Below are positions 30,526 to 40,336 of a stretch of DNA of 64,000 nucleotides, piece by piece. Below the pieces are notes generated by a model. The model had not been told where the DNA came from. It ran no database searches and saw only the letters and a list, made by a program, of their open reading frames with translations. A program made the translations under genes and the position numbers. How positions within the stretch are numbered: the stretch's first letter is position 1; the number at the start of each line of letters is the position of its first letter. This stretch comes from JBGPTF01 sp041490445 (GTDB lineage Bacteria; Acidobacteriota; Terriglobia; Acidiferrales; UBA7541): assembly GCA_041490445.1 (NCBI GenBank), contig JBGPTF010000008.1, positions 62,001-126,000 on the forward strand, given 5' to 3'.

Positions 30526-31245
30526 ATGGGCCGCTCCAGGATCGAGCGAATGGATTCTCCCAATGCACTGCGAAGAAGCGTCCGGAACCGTCATCCCTTA
30601 GCAGAGCGGGCGGGCCCTACGATGGTGGAGAATTCAGGGAACCACGAGGCGGTTGGTCTCCGTGAGCGCAAGAAGGCGCGACTGCGCCAGGAGATTGTCA
30701 AGACCGCCATCAAGCTATTCCGCAAATGCGGCTACGAAGCTACCCGGGTCGAGGACATCGTCCAGCATCTCGAAATCAGCCAGCCGACTTTCTTCCGGTA
30801 TTTTCCGAGCAAGGATGCAGTTCTGCGGGAAGTCGGCAGCCGGGGCTTTGTCTGCATCGCCGAACATCTCAAATCCCAGCTGTCCAGTGAAGCCAGCACG
30901 GCTGAGCGATTGCGCTGGTTATATCAGGCTTTGGCACGTGAAGTGGAAGCCGACCGGCCGCTGTGGCAAGCGGTGGTCCTGGCCGGCGCCATGGATCCCG
31001 TGCGCTCGCCGGACATGCGAGGACGCGAAGAATCCACGATCGAGTTGCTTCGCGAGGTGCTCTCACAAGGTCAGAAACGCGGGGAGATCACGCGTGCCTT
31101 TCCTGTCGTCCATCTCGCCGAATTTCTAGAAGGGCTCTACAACACCGTGGTTCGTCAATGGGCGGTGGATCTTACCGGACCTCATAAGCTGACGGAGCGG
31201 GTGAATAGCGCCGTGGAGTTTTTCCTGCGCGGCGCCAAGCCCTGA
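30526..31245 (+). CDS. TetR/AcrR family transcriptional regulator
   Basis: 239 residues. The N-terminal helix-turn-helix is canonical: RQEIVKTAIKLFRKCGYEATRVEDIVQHLEISQPTFFRYFPSKDAVL (about residues 53-100), preceded by a ~45-residue basic extension. The helical ligand-binding domain ends VVHLAEFLEGLYNTVVRQWAVD. AGGAGA lies about 10 nt before the ATG at 30526; an internal ATG at 30622 is possible. It faces the catabolic genes on the same strand. A shared inverted-repeat site in its own promoter and two others in the locus suggests it represses the locus, with an acyl-CoA-type inducer (inference). Confidence 0.9.
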   Translation: MGRSRIERMDSPNALRRSVRNRHPLAERAGPTMVENSGNHEAVGLRERKKARLRQEIVKTAIKLFRKCGYEATRVEDIVQHLEISQPTFFRYFPSKDAVLREVGSRGFVCIAEHLKSQLSSEASTAERLRWLYQALAREVEADRPLWQAVVLAGAMDPVRSPDMRGREESTIELLREVLSQGQKRGEITRAFPVVHLAEFLEGLYNTVVRQWAVDLTGPHKLTERVNSAVEFFLRGAKP

Positions 31246-31479
31246 TCAACGGGCCGTTCTGAATTCGGCTCGTTAGGAAAAGGGGAGGACGAAAGACAAG
31301 ACCGTTCATGCCTTGATTGCAAAATCAGCTCTGGCCCAATAGCGCCGGTCCTGGCGCGCTAGCTCAAAAGTCTGGGACTCGCTTCGAGCAACTGGAAGCA
31401 GCGTCCGACCTCGAAAGGGCGTTGCAGCCGATTCAGAATTCCCCTCACATCTGCTTGGAGACTTGTGAAGGAGGCATGA

Positions 31480-32499
31480 ATGAAGGCCGCCGTCCTGCAT
31501 GAATTCCGGAAGCCGCTCGCCATTGAGGAAGTCGCGCTGCCGAAGCCCGGAGTGGATGAAGTCCTGATCGAAGTCGAAGCCTGCGGCGTGTGCCATTCGG
31601 ATTTGCACGTGGCCGATGGAGATTGGACGCAATTGGCGGGAATCATAAAGAAACCGCTGATTCTCGGCCATGAGATTGTTGGTCGCGTCGTCGAGAAGGG
31701 TGCGGCGGTGCGCGAATTGCAGGTGGGCGACCGGGTGGGAGTGCCATGGGTTCACTGGACGTGCGGCAAGTGCGAATTCTGCCGGGAGGAAAATGAGAAC
31801 CTCTGCGTGCAGCAGAAAATCACAGGCGTTAGCGTGGATGGTGGCTACGCGGAATTCGTGAAGGCGCCCGCGAGTCACTCTCCAAAAATTCCGGTTGGTC
31901 TCTCGTCTGCCGAGGCTGCTCCTCTTCTCTGTGCCGGACTCACGGTCTTTCGCGCGCTCAAACAGTCAGAAATCGTGCCGGGCCAGCGCTTGGCGGTTTT
32001 TGGTGTCGGCGGCCTGGGACACATCGCCGTCCAGATTGGGCGGGCTTTTGGCGCGGAAGTTACTGCGATCGACATCTCGGAAGAGAAACTCGTGCTTGCG
32101 AAGTCATTCGGCGCTATGCATACACTGAACGCCACCACGACCGACGTTGTAAAAGAGTTGCGTGGCAGAGGCGGGGCCCACGTTGCGCTTGTGACCTCGG
32201 CTACAAAGGCCGCCTATGACATGGCGCTCTATTGCGTGCGGCCGAGAGGGACTCTTCTTGTCGTGGGCCTTCCGGCCGACAATTTGTGCTTCTCACCGAT
32301 CATGATGGCTGCGGCAGAAGTCCGCATCCAGGCATCCGCCGTTGGCACTCGTCAGGATCTTGGCGAGGTCCTGGCGATGGCGGAGGCAGGCAAAGTCCGC
32401 TGCCAGGTCGCCATGCGGCCGCTTGAGCAAGCGAATGAAGTGATGGATCAATTGCGTCGCAGTCAAGTCACCGGGCGGATTGTCCTGACGCCTCGCTGA
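31480..32499 (+). CDS. Zinc-dependent alcohol dehydrogenase
   Basis: 339 residues, AdhP-like medium-chain dehydrogenase. Catalytic zinc ligands: ACGVCHSDLH (Cys), GHEIVG (His-Glu) and a later Cys. Structural zinc: CGKCEFCREENENLC (C-x2-C-x2-C-x7-C). NAD-binding FGVGGLGHIAVQIG. Oxidises primary or secondary alcohols, or reduces aldehydes. AAGGAGGC lies just before the ATG. In context it may oxidise an alcohol substrate before CoA activation. The 234 nt between tetR and this gene contain nothing I can recognise. Confidence 0.92.
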   Translation: MKAAVLHEFRKPLAIEEVALPKPGVDEVLIEVEACGVCHSDLHVADGDWTQLAGIIKKPLILGHEIVGRVVEKGAAVRELQVGDRVGVPWVHWTCGKCEFCREENENLCVQQKITGVSVDGGYAEFVKAPASHSPKIPVGLSSAEAAPLLCAGLTVFRALKQSEIVPGQRLAVFGVGGLGHIAVQIGRAFGAEVTAIDISEEKLVLAKSFGAMHTLNATTTDVVKELRGRGGAHVALVTSATKAAYDMALYCVRPRGTLLVVGLPADNLCFSPIMMAAAEVRIQASAVGTRQDLGEVLAMAEAGKVRCQVAMRPLEQANEVMDQLRRSQVTGRIVLTPR

Positions 32500-32582
32500 A
32501 GCCGGAAGGATTCGCCCCAAGTCCAATTGCGGGTGAACACCTCGCTGAGAGGATCAACCCGCGCGCTTCGATTTCGCCGCCT

Positions 32583-32610
32583 TGACATTAGTCACTGTAA
32601 TGTGATACTG
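32583..32610 (+). promoter_or_regulatory. Promoter for the second TonB receptor
   Basis: TTGACA (32583-32588), 16-nt spacer, ATACTG (32605-32610). It is ~280 nt upstream of the receptor ATG. The rest of this 387-nt gap (32500-32886) includes a short inverted repeat GTCAT-TG-ATGAC at 32731-32742 and no gene. Confidence 0.5.
32589..32607 (-). promoter_or_regulatory. Putative TetR operator site 2
   Basis: TAGTCA-N8-TGATA on the plus strand, i.e. TATCA-N8-TGACTA on the minus strand. It fills the spacer between -35 and -10 boxes. Over 22 nt it matches site 3 at 17 positions. Confidence 0.55.
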
Positions 32611-32886
32611 GCTCTCACAATATGTCGGTCAGGTGGCATGCATTCGTAAAGGGTTTCCAGAGAGTGTAGACGAGGCTTGAATCTTGTGCGGAAAACCGTA
32701 GATTGGGCGGATTGATTCTCCTGTTGGCGCGTCATTGATGACGTTAATTCCCGGGGATATAACCCGGTTAGAAAAAATCTACGGGGCGGTGGAGCCTGGC
32801 ATCACAGGTGCAGCAGGGAACCGAACGTCATCGGGCATACTCAGGGCCACTTTTGCGATGTCCCAAGACATGCAGGAGGAGGATTT

Positions 32887-35800
32887 ATGAAGTCAGTTAA
32901 TTTTCTGGGGTGGGTTTTTGGATGTCTGCTGCTGGTGGCCGGCGTGGCTCACGCGCAGGGTGTGGGTTCCTCGGGTGACATCAAAGGGACCATAACCGAC
33001 GCTTCCGGAGGGGTATTGCCAAACGTGACGGTTGCCGTACTGGCAATCGAAAAGGGCATCCGGCGCACTGTCATGACCGATGGCACAGGTGAGTATCGAG
33101 TGACGGGGCTACTACCGGCAACTTACGACGTACGCGCCGAGCGGTCTGGTTTTCGAACCGAGATTCGAAAGGGTGTCATCGTCACCATCGGGCAGACGGT
33201 CACCCTGGATTTCCAGCTAAAGTTGTCCCAGGTAGCGGAGGTAGTCGAGGTAACGTCGGAGGCCCCGGTCATCGACACGGAACGAGGGCATCAGGCGAAT
33301 ACGATCAGCGAGCAATACATCCGCGATCTGCCCATCAACCGCCGGGACTATCTCACCTTTACATTGCTGGCGCCGGGTGTCTCTGATTCCACCCGGCTGG
33401 CTTCTGACCAGGATTTTCGAGTCAAACAGACGCCGCAGAGCGGGCTGTCCTTCTATGGCAGCAATGGCAGAGGCAACAGCGTGACGGTGGACGGCGGCGA
33501 GGCCAATGACGATGCCGGCGGCGTGCGCTTGACCATGAGCCAGGAGGCGGTGCAGGAGTTCCAGATCAACCGCAGCAACTATTCGGCCGAGTTGGGAGCC
33601 GCCAGCGGCGCATCCATCAATATCGTCAGCAAGTCCGGCACAAACCAGGTGCACGGCAGCGTCTACGGTTTTTTCCGCAACGATGTTTTTGATGCACGCA
33701 ATCCATTTTCGGTCAGCCAGGCGCTGCAGCCAGGCCAGGCGTTCAATCCTGCCGCAGCGGATAGCCTGAGCAATCCGATCAAGGATTCCTTGAGTCGCCA
33801 GCAATTCGGCGGAGCGCTGGGCTTCCCTATCCGCAAAGACAAGACCTTCCTGTTCGTTGCGTTCGACGGCTTGCGACAGGACGCGCAGAATTCAGTTCCC
33901 CTGCTGACGAATACCAATATTTTCCGTCCCGATGATGGTGTGAAGACTAGCAACAATCAGGTGGCCATTCTGAATGGATTGGCGGCCTCGGGAGCCACCC
34001 CGGTGCCGTGCCTGACTGGTCAGCCTGCCGTACCGGCGAATGTTTGCGCGGGTATACTCCAGAGCGCTTTAACCGTAAGTGGGACCACGGGCCTGACACC
34101 AGGCCAAGTCGCGCGGAACAATTTCATTGTCAACCAGTTTGAAAACAACGGCGGCCTGTTTCCGTACAACACGCGCACCTATCAGGCATCCGGACGCCTG
34201 GATCACCAATTCAGCGAGAGCAACCAGGCTTTCCTCCGCTACAGCTTTGCCCATGACCTGGAAGAGAATCCTGATGTGCAATCTCTGGTCGGCTTTTCGC
34301 GGGGCAGTTCGATCCATGCCTATGACAACACGCTCCAGGGCGCCTGGTTCCACCAATTCAGCCCGAGAACTCTGAATGAGCTGCGGCTGCAGTGGAATTA
34401 CAACTTCTTTGGAGTAGTTCCGAATGAGCCCGGGCAGGTAGGACTCGATGTTCCTGGTTTTGCGAATTTGGGAACGAACATCTTTCTGCCCAGCTTCACG
34501 ATCATGCGCCGCTACGAATTTGCTGACAACCTCACCATGATCCGTGGCCACCACACCATGAAGTTGGGTGGTTACTTTCTGTATCGCGGCAATCACTCGG
34601 AGTCCCACACCTTTTTCCCCGGCCGCTTCGTATTTGGTTCCCTCCCCGGGGGTCTGCTCAGCCCATGCTTGCAGGTGCCGGCTGCTTGCGGACTTCCGGC
34701 GAACGTGAACCCGGCTGGGATAAATCCTCTACAGTCGGTGAGCCTGGGGCTGCCTCAGTTCTATCAGCAGGGCTTCGGCAATCCCATTTACAACTATCCC
34801 AGGCCGTTTACTGCAGGGTACTGGCAAGACTCGTGGGCCATCCGGCCGAACTTCACCCTGAACTACGGACTCCGATACGAATTGGATTCGCAATACGGAA
34901 AGTTGAACACCGATAAAGACAATTTTGCTCCCCGTGTTTCCTTCGCGTGGGACCCGTTCAAGGACCACAAGACCGTGATTCGCGGAGGGTACGGAATCTT
35001 TTACTCTCCAATCTATGGCCAGATTGCGGACGTGGTGCAGACCCTGGGCAATATCGATGGTCTTCGGCCCATTGCTATTTCTCTGGTTCCGCTCACAGGA
35101 GCCCCAGGCAACCCCGCACTCAACTCCGCGGCCATCTTCCAAACCCTGTTTGCGCAAGGCAAGGTTTCGTGCACAACTCCCGCGCCCGGGGACGCTGCTT
35201 GCATCACGCCGGCCGATTTAGCTCAGTTTGGTCTCATCGTTACCAACACAGGCCCGCTTCCTCCGCTGACTGTGCTTTTCAGCGGCCAGCCTGACTACCA
35301 AAACCCTATCGCGCAACAGGCGGAGTTTGGAATTGAGCGCGAAATTGCGGCTGGCTGGTCAATCTCCGCCAGCGGCATCTACGTTCATACACAGCGACTC
35401 CCGGTTCCGATTGATACAAACCTGCTTCCTGCCCCCTTCACGAGCGCAACTCTCGCGAACGGGAGCACGGTTTCCTATCGGAACTGGGGTGGGCCGGGGT
35501 GCGCGGGGGCACTCATTGTCAACTGCTTCGTGAACCCCTTGATTCTCCAGAATAACCAATATTCGTCCCAGGCATCGGCTCTCTACGAGGGCCTTATTCT
35601 GGAAATCAAAAAGCGCTTCAGCCATCACTTCACGATGATGGGGAATTACACCTTCAGCAAGGCCTATGACACTGCAACCGATTTCAACAGTGACTATGGA
35701 CCGGCTGATCAAACGAATCTCAACGCGGAACGCGCCCTTTCTAACTTTGATCAGCGCCACAAGATCGTGGTCGCGGCCGTGCTGGACAGCCCCTGGAGGG

Positions 35801-36261
35801 GCGGAACGGATGCCAGTGTCGGTGAGCGCATCTTCTCCGGTTTCCAACTCTCGCCGATTTTCCGCTACAACAGCGGACATCCCTTCAACCTCCTGGCTGG
35901 GACGAATGTCAACAACGACCGGCATTCCACCAATGACCGTCCGATCGGGGCCAGCCGCAACACCGGCCTGGGTCCAAATTACTTCACCTTTGACATGCGT
36001 CTGTCTCGCCAATTCAAATTAGGTGAGAAAGCCGGTCTGCAGTTCATCGCGGAAGGATTCAACATCTTTAATCGGACGAACTTTGCCAGCGTGAATAATG
36101 TGGTCGGTCCCAATTTTGGTCTGCCTCTCGCGGCGGGCGGTGCAGGATTTACGACGTTCAACGTGCACGGCAACGCCAGCTCCAAACCGAGCGAACTGCT
36201 GGGCTTTACCTCGGCGTTCCCCAGGCGGCAACTGCAGTTCGGTGTGCGTCTTAATTTCTAG
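32887..36261 (+). CDS. TonB-dependent receptor with carboxypeptidase-like N-terminal domain, catabolic locus
   Basis: 1124 residues. Signal peptide ending VAHAQ (about 1-23), CarboxypepD-like domain (GDIKGTITDASGGVLPNVTVAV, YDVRAERSGFRTE; about 30-110), plug (QYIRDLPINRRDYLTFTLLAPGVSD, INIVSKSGTNQVHGSVYGFFRND) and barrel ending RQLQFGVRLNF. GGAGGAGG sits before the ATG. It probably imports the substrate, or a larger precursor, of the acyl-CoA pathway that follows. A terminator hairpin closes the transcript after 75 nt. Confidence 0.93.
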   Translation: MKSVNFLGWVFGCLLLVAGVAHAQGVGSSGDIKGTITDASGGVLPNVTVAVLAIEKGIRRTVMTDGTGEYRVTGLLPATYDVRAERSGFRTEIRKGVIVTIGQTVTLDFQLKLSQVAEVVEVTSEAPVIDTERGHQANTISEQYIRDLPINRRDYLTFTLLAPGVSDSTRLASDQDFRVKQTPQSGLSFYGSNGRGNSVTVDGGEANDDAGGVRLTMSQEAVQEFQINRSNYSAELGAASGASINIVSKSGTNQVHGSVYGFFRNDVFDARNPFSVSQALQPGQAFNPAAADSLSNPIKDSLSRQQFGGALGFPIRKDKTFLFVAFDGLRQDAQNSVPLLTNTNIFRPDDGVKTSNNQVAILNGLAASGATPVPCLTGQPAVPANVCAGILQSALTVSGTTGLTPGQVARNNFIVNQFENNGGLFPYNTRTYQASGRLDHQFSESNQAFLRYSFAHDLEENPDVQSLVGFSRGSSIHAYDNTLQGAWFHQFSPRTLNELRLQWNYNFFGVVPNEPGQVGLDVPGFANLGTNIFLPSFTIMRRYEFADNLTMIRGHHTMKLGGYFLYRGNHSESHTFFPGRFVFGSLPGGLLSPCLQVPAACGLPANVNPAGINPLQSVSLGLPQFYQQGFGNPIYNYPRPFTAGYWQDSWAIRPNFTLNYGLRYELDSQYGKLNTDKDNFAPRVSFAWDPFKDHKTVIRGGYGIFYSPIYGQIADVVQTLGNIDGLRPIAISLVPLTGAPGNPALNSAAIFQTLFAQGKVSCTTPAPGDAACITPADLAQFGLIVTNTGPLPPLTVLFSGQPDYQNPIAQQAEFGIEREIAAGWSISASGIYVHTQRLPVPIDTNLLPAPFTSATLANGSTVSYRNWGGPGCAGALIVNCFVNPLILQNNQYSSQASALYEGLILEIKKRFSHHFTMMGNYTFSKAYDTATDFNSDYGPADQTNLNAERALSNFDQRHKIVVAAVLDSPWRGGTDASVGERIFSGFQLSPIFRYNSGHPFNLLAGTNVNNDRHSTNDRPIGASRNTGLGPNYFTFDMRLSRQFKLGEKAGLQFIAEGFNIFNRTNFASVNNVVGPNFGLPLAAGGAGFTTFNVHGNASSKPSELLGFTSAFPRRQLQFGVRLNF

Positions 36262-36647
36262 GGGTGCAGGTCTCGGATCTTGTCCTGAATTCGGCCTCGA
36301 GTTGCGAAAGTAAGGCAGAAGGGCGAGTAACGGAAGCCCCTAGCCGGAAGGTTAGGGGCGTTTCTGTCGAAAAACCTTGTGGCACCGCACGAGACTCCGC
36401 AGCAGTTGGATCTCTCTAAGCCTCTTACGCGATTCGCGACCCGCATGACGAATGCCGAAGGCGTCTCTGACGGGTTCGTGAGCGCGGGAATGGCTCCGAG
36501 CTCCCCGGGTGTCTTGAGTTTCGTGTGTCATTCGAGCAACTCCGGTCCCGGCACGGCAAGCTATCCAAGCAGCCGCTGGCTCAGGCCTATCCGAAAAAGA
36601 ACACAGCCAATCGTGAACCAGGCCGCGGTGCTGCCGAGGCTTCCACA
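36262..36647. other. Gap between TonB receptor and SDR genes
   Basis: 386 nt. Contains the terminator at 36336-36359; no convincing promoter, gene or operator copy was recognised in the remaining 290 nt, although the downstream operon must start here. Confidence 0.5.
36336..36359 (+). terminator. Rho-independent terminator after the TonB receptor
   Basis: GCCCCTAGCC (36336-36345) pairs with GGTTAGGGGC (36350-36359), ten pairs with one G-T, closed by a GGAA tetraloop and followed by GTTTCT. Confidence 0.72.
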
Positions 36648-37415
36648 ATGAACGTCAGGGAGCTTTTCGATCTCACGGGACGCGTGGCGATCATTACCGG
36701 AGGCTCCGTTGGGCTGGGCCGCCAAATGGCGGAGGGTCTGGCGGAGATGGGCGCTAACCTGGTACTTTGCGCTCGCCAGAAAGAGCGCTGCCAAGAAGCT
36801 GCCGAAGAATTGCGGCAACTGGGGGTAAAAACCCTCGCGCTCGGCTGCGATGTTAGAAGTCAAGCGAGCATTCAGGAAGTTGCGGACGCGACCGTTTCTC
36901 AATTCGGGCGGATCGATATCCTGGTCAATAATGCAGGCACATCCTGGGGCGCGCCGGTGGCAGAGATGCGCCTCGAGCACTGGAATAAAGTGATGGAGAC
37001 AAACCTGACGGGGACTTTTCTCTTCTCCCAGGCTGTGGGCAGAGTCATGATCGGGCAGCGCCGCGGAAAAATCATCAATATCGCGTCGGTCGCGGGAATG
37101 CACGGCGCTCCGCCGGAATTCCAAGCCATCGGATATCACGCCAGCAAAGGAGGAGTGATTGCGTTCACGAAAGACCTGGCCTGCAAGTGGGCCATGCATA
37201 ACATTCATGTGAACGCCATCGCTCCCGGCTGGTTTCCGACGCACATGTCTGCCGTCGTCATTGAGCGTAATAAAGAACTTCTCTTGAAAACAATTCCCCT
37301 CAGCCGTTTTGGGAATGACCACGACTTGAAGGGAGCTGCCGTCTTTCTGGCTTCGGACGCTTCCGACTACGTCACCGGCCATGTGCTGGTGGTGGATGGC
37401 GGGCAACTAGCCTAG
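36648..37415 (+). CDS. Short-chain dehydrogenase/reductase
   Basis: 255 residues, classical SDR. Cofactor motif TGGSVGLGRQMAEG (TGxxxGxG), NNAG at the middle, catalytic Ser (IASVAGMHG), and Y-H-A-S-K (YxxxK). The C-terminus reads SDYVTGHVLVVDGGQLA. Gluconate-5-dehydrogenase/FabG-like; substrate is likely a hydroxyacyl or secondary alcohol intermediate. I start at ATG 36648 because homology starts at MNVRELFDLTGRVAIITGG. First gene of a tight operon with the CoA ligase (20 nt). Confidence 0.93.
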   Translation: MNVRELFDLTGRVAIITGGSVGLGRQMAEGLAEMGANLVLCARQKERCQEAAEELRQLGVKTLALGCDVRSQASIQEVADATVSQFGRIDILVNNAGTSWGAPVAEMRLEHWNKVMETNLTGTFLFSQAVGRVMIGQRRGKIINIASVAGMHGAPPEFQAIGYHASKGGVIAFTKDLACKWAMHNIHVNAIAPGWFPTHMSAVVIERNKELLLKTIPLSRFGNDHDLKGAAVFLASDASDYVTGHVLVVDGGQLA

Positions 37416-37435
37416 TCGAGACAAGGTGGGCAGTC

Positions 37436-39061
37436 ATGAACATTCCCCTCACACCCGTACGCTTTCTGCGGTATGCCCAGGAACAATTCCCCGGCAACAC
37501 CGCGGTGATCTGCGGGGACCAGCGATTTACCTACGCTCAATTCGGTGATCGAGTGGGGCGTCTCGCCGGCGCCCTGCGCGAAGCAGGCGTGAAGCCCGGC
37601 GACCGGGTCGCGTTCCTGAGCATGAATTGCCACCGGCTCCTCGAGGCATATTACGGTGTTCTGGAAGCCGGCGCAGTATTGCTACCACTGAACATCCGGC
37701 TTGCGCCCCATGAGCTCGCGTTCGTTCTGAGTGATGCCGGAGCGAAAGTACTCTTCCTGGAAAAAGAGTTCCTTGGCCTGGTCGATTCGTTTCTCCCGAG
37801 CGTTCCGACCATCCAGACTTTTGTCCTTCTGGATGGACCTCCGCAGGCAAGCTGGCTGTCGCCGCAGAATTATGAAAATCTTCTAGCCAATGCGACGCTG
37901 CATCGCACCGACATCATGGATATCGACGAGAATTCCTTGGCGGAACTCTTTTATACCAGCGGGACCAGCGCGACTCCCAAGGGAGTCATGCTGACTCACC
38001 GAAACATCTATCTTCACGCGCTCAATGTTTGCGTGACTTTTCATCCCACGGCGGAAACGGTGGAGCTCCACACGATTCCGTTGTTCCACGCGAATGGCTG
38101 GGGCGTTGCGCATTCGCTGACGTTAATGGGCGCGACGCACGTCATGATGCACCGCTTTGATCCCGCAGAAGCTTTCCGGCTAATTGAGCAAGAGCGCGTG
38201 CAATTCTGCAGTCTCGTGCCCACCATGGCCACCGCCCTGGTGAACTCGCCCGATCGCCTGATGCATGACTTGAGCAGTCTGCGGCGAGTCACGATCGGCG
38301 GCTCTGCCTCCTCGCCCACATTGGTTCGCGCGGTGGAGGAAAAGCTGGGCTGTACGTGCTATTCGGGATACGGGCTCACGGAAACAGCGCCGGTACTGTC
38401 CATCTCTCCTATGAAATCGGGGCTTGCCTGCGAGGGAGAGAGGCGCTTTGCGGTTCAGGCCATGACCGGTTACGCGATCCCAGGCGTGGAGCTGCGGGTC
38501 GTCGCCGCGAATGACGAGGACGTACCGCGCGACGGAAATGCCGTCGGCGAAATCATCGCTCGGAGTGACGGTGTAATGAAAGGGTATTGGCAGCAGCCCG
38601 TGGCCACAGCCGAGGCCTTACGCGGCGGGTGGTTTCATACCGGCGACATGGCGACCTGGAACGAAGACGGTTACATTCTCATTGTCGACCGGAAGAAGGA
38701 CGTCATCGTCAGTGGTGGAGAGAATATTTCGTCGCTTGAGCTGGAGAAGACAATCCTTGCGCATCCTGCCGTCTTCGAGGTGGCTGTCATTCCGGTGCCC
38801 GACGAGAAATGGGGAGAAGTGCCGAAAGCATTTGTGGTGTTGAAATTAGGATCGAAAGTGACGGAATCTGAATTGCTCGAATTCTGCCGCGCTCGGGTGG
38901 CACACTATAAAGCCCCACGATCCGTCGAATTCCTCGAAAGCCTGCCCAAGACCGGCACCGGAAAAATCCTGAAAAAAGATCTGCGCAAGAAATACTGGCA
39001 AGGCCAGGAAACGATTCGGCCAGAATTCGCCGCGCCGAGAGGAAAGGGGTTCCCGCGGTAG
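37436..39061 (+). CDS. Acyl-CoA synthetase (AMP-forming)
   Basis: 541 residues, ANL superfamily. P-loop-like motif LFYTSGTSATPKGVMLTHRN, A5 YGLTETAPV, A7 FHTGDMATWNEDGYI, A8 DRKKDVIVSGGENISSLELE and the catalytic Lys in KTGTGKILKKDLRKKYW. Closest in layout to medium/long-chain fatty-acid-CoA ligases. It would activate the imported acid to its CoA ester at the head of the pathway. AAGGTGG precedes the ATG. Confidence 0.93.
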   Translation: MNIPLTPVRFLRYAQEQFPGNTAVICGDQRFTYAQFGDRVGRLAGALREAGVKPGDRVAFLSMNCHRLLEAYYGVLEAGAVLLPLNIRLAPHELAFVLSDAGAKVLFLEKEFLGLVDSFLPSVPTIQTFVLLDGPPQASWLSPQNYENLLANATLHRTDIMDIDENSLAELFYTSGTSATPKGVMLTHRNIYLHALNVCVTFHPTAETVELHTIPLFHANGWGVAHSLTLMGATHVMMHRFDPAEAFRLIEQERVQFCSLVPTMATALVNSPDRLMHDLSSLRRVTIGGSASSPTLVRAVEEKLGCTCYSGYGLTETAPVLSISPMKSGLACEGERRFAVQAMTGYAIPGVELRVVAANDEDVPRDGNAVGEIIARSDGVMKGYWQQPVATAEALRGGWFHTGDMATWNEDGYILIVDRKKDVIVSGGENISSLELEKTILAHPAVFEVAVIPVPDEKWGEVPKAFVVLKLGSKVTESELLEFCRARVAHYKAPRSVEFLESLPKTGTGKILKKDLRKKYWQGQETIRPEFAAPRGKGFPR

Positions 39062-39137
39062 TCAGGCGTTTGCTTCGAACGCGCCAAAGCAAGCGTAAAG
39101 CAGCGAGCGCGCCGGGCGAGAGAAAGGAGATTCCCGA

Positions 39138-40325
39138 ATGGATCTGAATTTGACCGCTGAAGAGCGGCGGTTCCGCGACGACTTGCGCGCGTGGCTCGAG
39201 GTCAATGTTCCGAAGGACTGGGGCGAGTGGAGGGAAAAGCCTATCGAAGTCTCCTTCCCTTATTTGAGGGCCTGGCAACGGAAGCTCCATGAAGGCGGCT
39301 GGGCTGCCGTTTCCTGGCCAAGGGAATACGGAGGCCGCGGCGCGAGCCTGATGCAACAGGCCATCTTTTGGGAGGAAATGGCACGGGCCGAAGCGCCGCC
39401 GATGGCTAACGCCCTTGGTCTGGGACTGATCGGTCCCACCATCATTGCTTACGGCACGGAAAAGCAAAAGAAGCGCTTTATCCCCAAGATCCTTAGCGCA
39501 GAAGAGATCTGGTGCCAGGGCTTTTCCGAACCAAATGCCGGCTCGGACCTTGCGAGCCTGCAAACCGAAGCGCGCCTGGATGGAGACCATTACGTCGTCA
39601 ATGGCCAAAAGGTATGGACCAGCTACGGTTGGGTGGGAGATTGGTGCGAACTTGTCGTTCGCACTGACGCGAACGTGCCCAAACACAAGGGCCTGACGGT
39701 TCTTTTGGTCGATATGAAGTCTCCGGGCTTCGAGGTGCGTCCACTGCGCCAGATGACGGGAGAAAGCGAATTTCATGAGCTCTTCTTCCGCGATGTGCGC
39801 GTGCCGGTGGAAAACGTTCTCGGTAAGGTCAATGACGGCTGGAATGTTGCCGTGAGCACGCTCATGTACGAGCGCGGCTCGTATGGCGCGCGCCTCCATC
39901 TCCTCTTCAAGCAAAACATCAATCGGCTCATCGAACTCTCGCGCACCTTTCAAAGGAACGGGCACCCGGCTGCCCAGGACCCCGTCATGCGCCAGAAGCT
40001 CGCGCAGTGCTACGCCGAGGTTGAAATCATGCGCTTAAATCAGTTGCGCGCGTTCAGCCGGATCACCGAAACCGGAATTCCAGGTCCGGAAGGTTCGATT
40101 CAGAAGATCTTCTGGAGCGAGTTGAACCAGCATGTTCAGCAGGTGGCGCAGGAATTGCTGGGCCCGTATGGCCAGTTGCTCAGCGGCGACAGCCACGCGA
40201 TCGACAAGGGCATCTGGTCCTATGGGTATCTTCGCTCGCGTGGGAACACCATCGAGGCAGGCACATCGGAGGTCCAGCGCAACATTATTGGACACTTCGT
40301 GCTCGGCCTGCCGAGAAGCTACTAA
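39138..40325 (+). CDS. Acyl-CoA dehydrogenase, first of an adjacent pair
   Basis: 395 residues. LTAEERRFRDDLRAWLEVNVP start, QGFSEPNAGSDLASLQTEA (flavin/substrate signature), NGQKVWTSYG, and the C-terminal RGNTIEAGTSEVQRNIIGHFVLGLPR. Unlike short-chain enzymes it starts with an extended N-terminus and matches the FadE subtype found as one half of alpha2beta2 heterotetramers in steroid and related catabolism. AAGGAG lies upstream of the ATG. Followed after 11 nt by a second, shorter dehydrogenase. Confidence 0.93.
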   Translation: MDLNLTAEERRFRDDLRAWLEVNVPKDWGEWREKPIEVSFPYLRAWQRKLHEGGWAAVSWPREYGGRGASLMQQAIFWEEMARAEAPPMANALGLGLIGPTIIAYGTEKQKKRFIPKILSAEEIWCQGFSEPNAGSDLASLQTEARLDGDHYVVNGQKVWTSYGWVGDWCELVVRTDANVPKHKGLTVLLVDMKSPGFEVRPLRQMTGESEFHELFFRDVRVPVENVLGKVNDGWNVAVSTLMYERGSYGARLHLLFKQNINRLIELSRTFQRNGHPAAQDPVMRQKLAQCYAEVEIMRLNQLRAFSRITETGIPGPEGSIQKIFWSELNQHVQQVAQELLGPYGQLLSGDSHAIDKGIWSYGYLRSRGNTIEAGTSEVQRNIIGHFVLGLPRSY

Positions 40326-40336
40326 GGGGATACGTG

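Noticed and set aside
32731..32742. GTCAT-TG-ATGAC inverted repeat upstream of the second TonB receptor as another operator
   Set aside because: Five-base arms only, no second copy found at another promoter of the locus.
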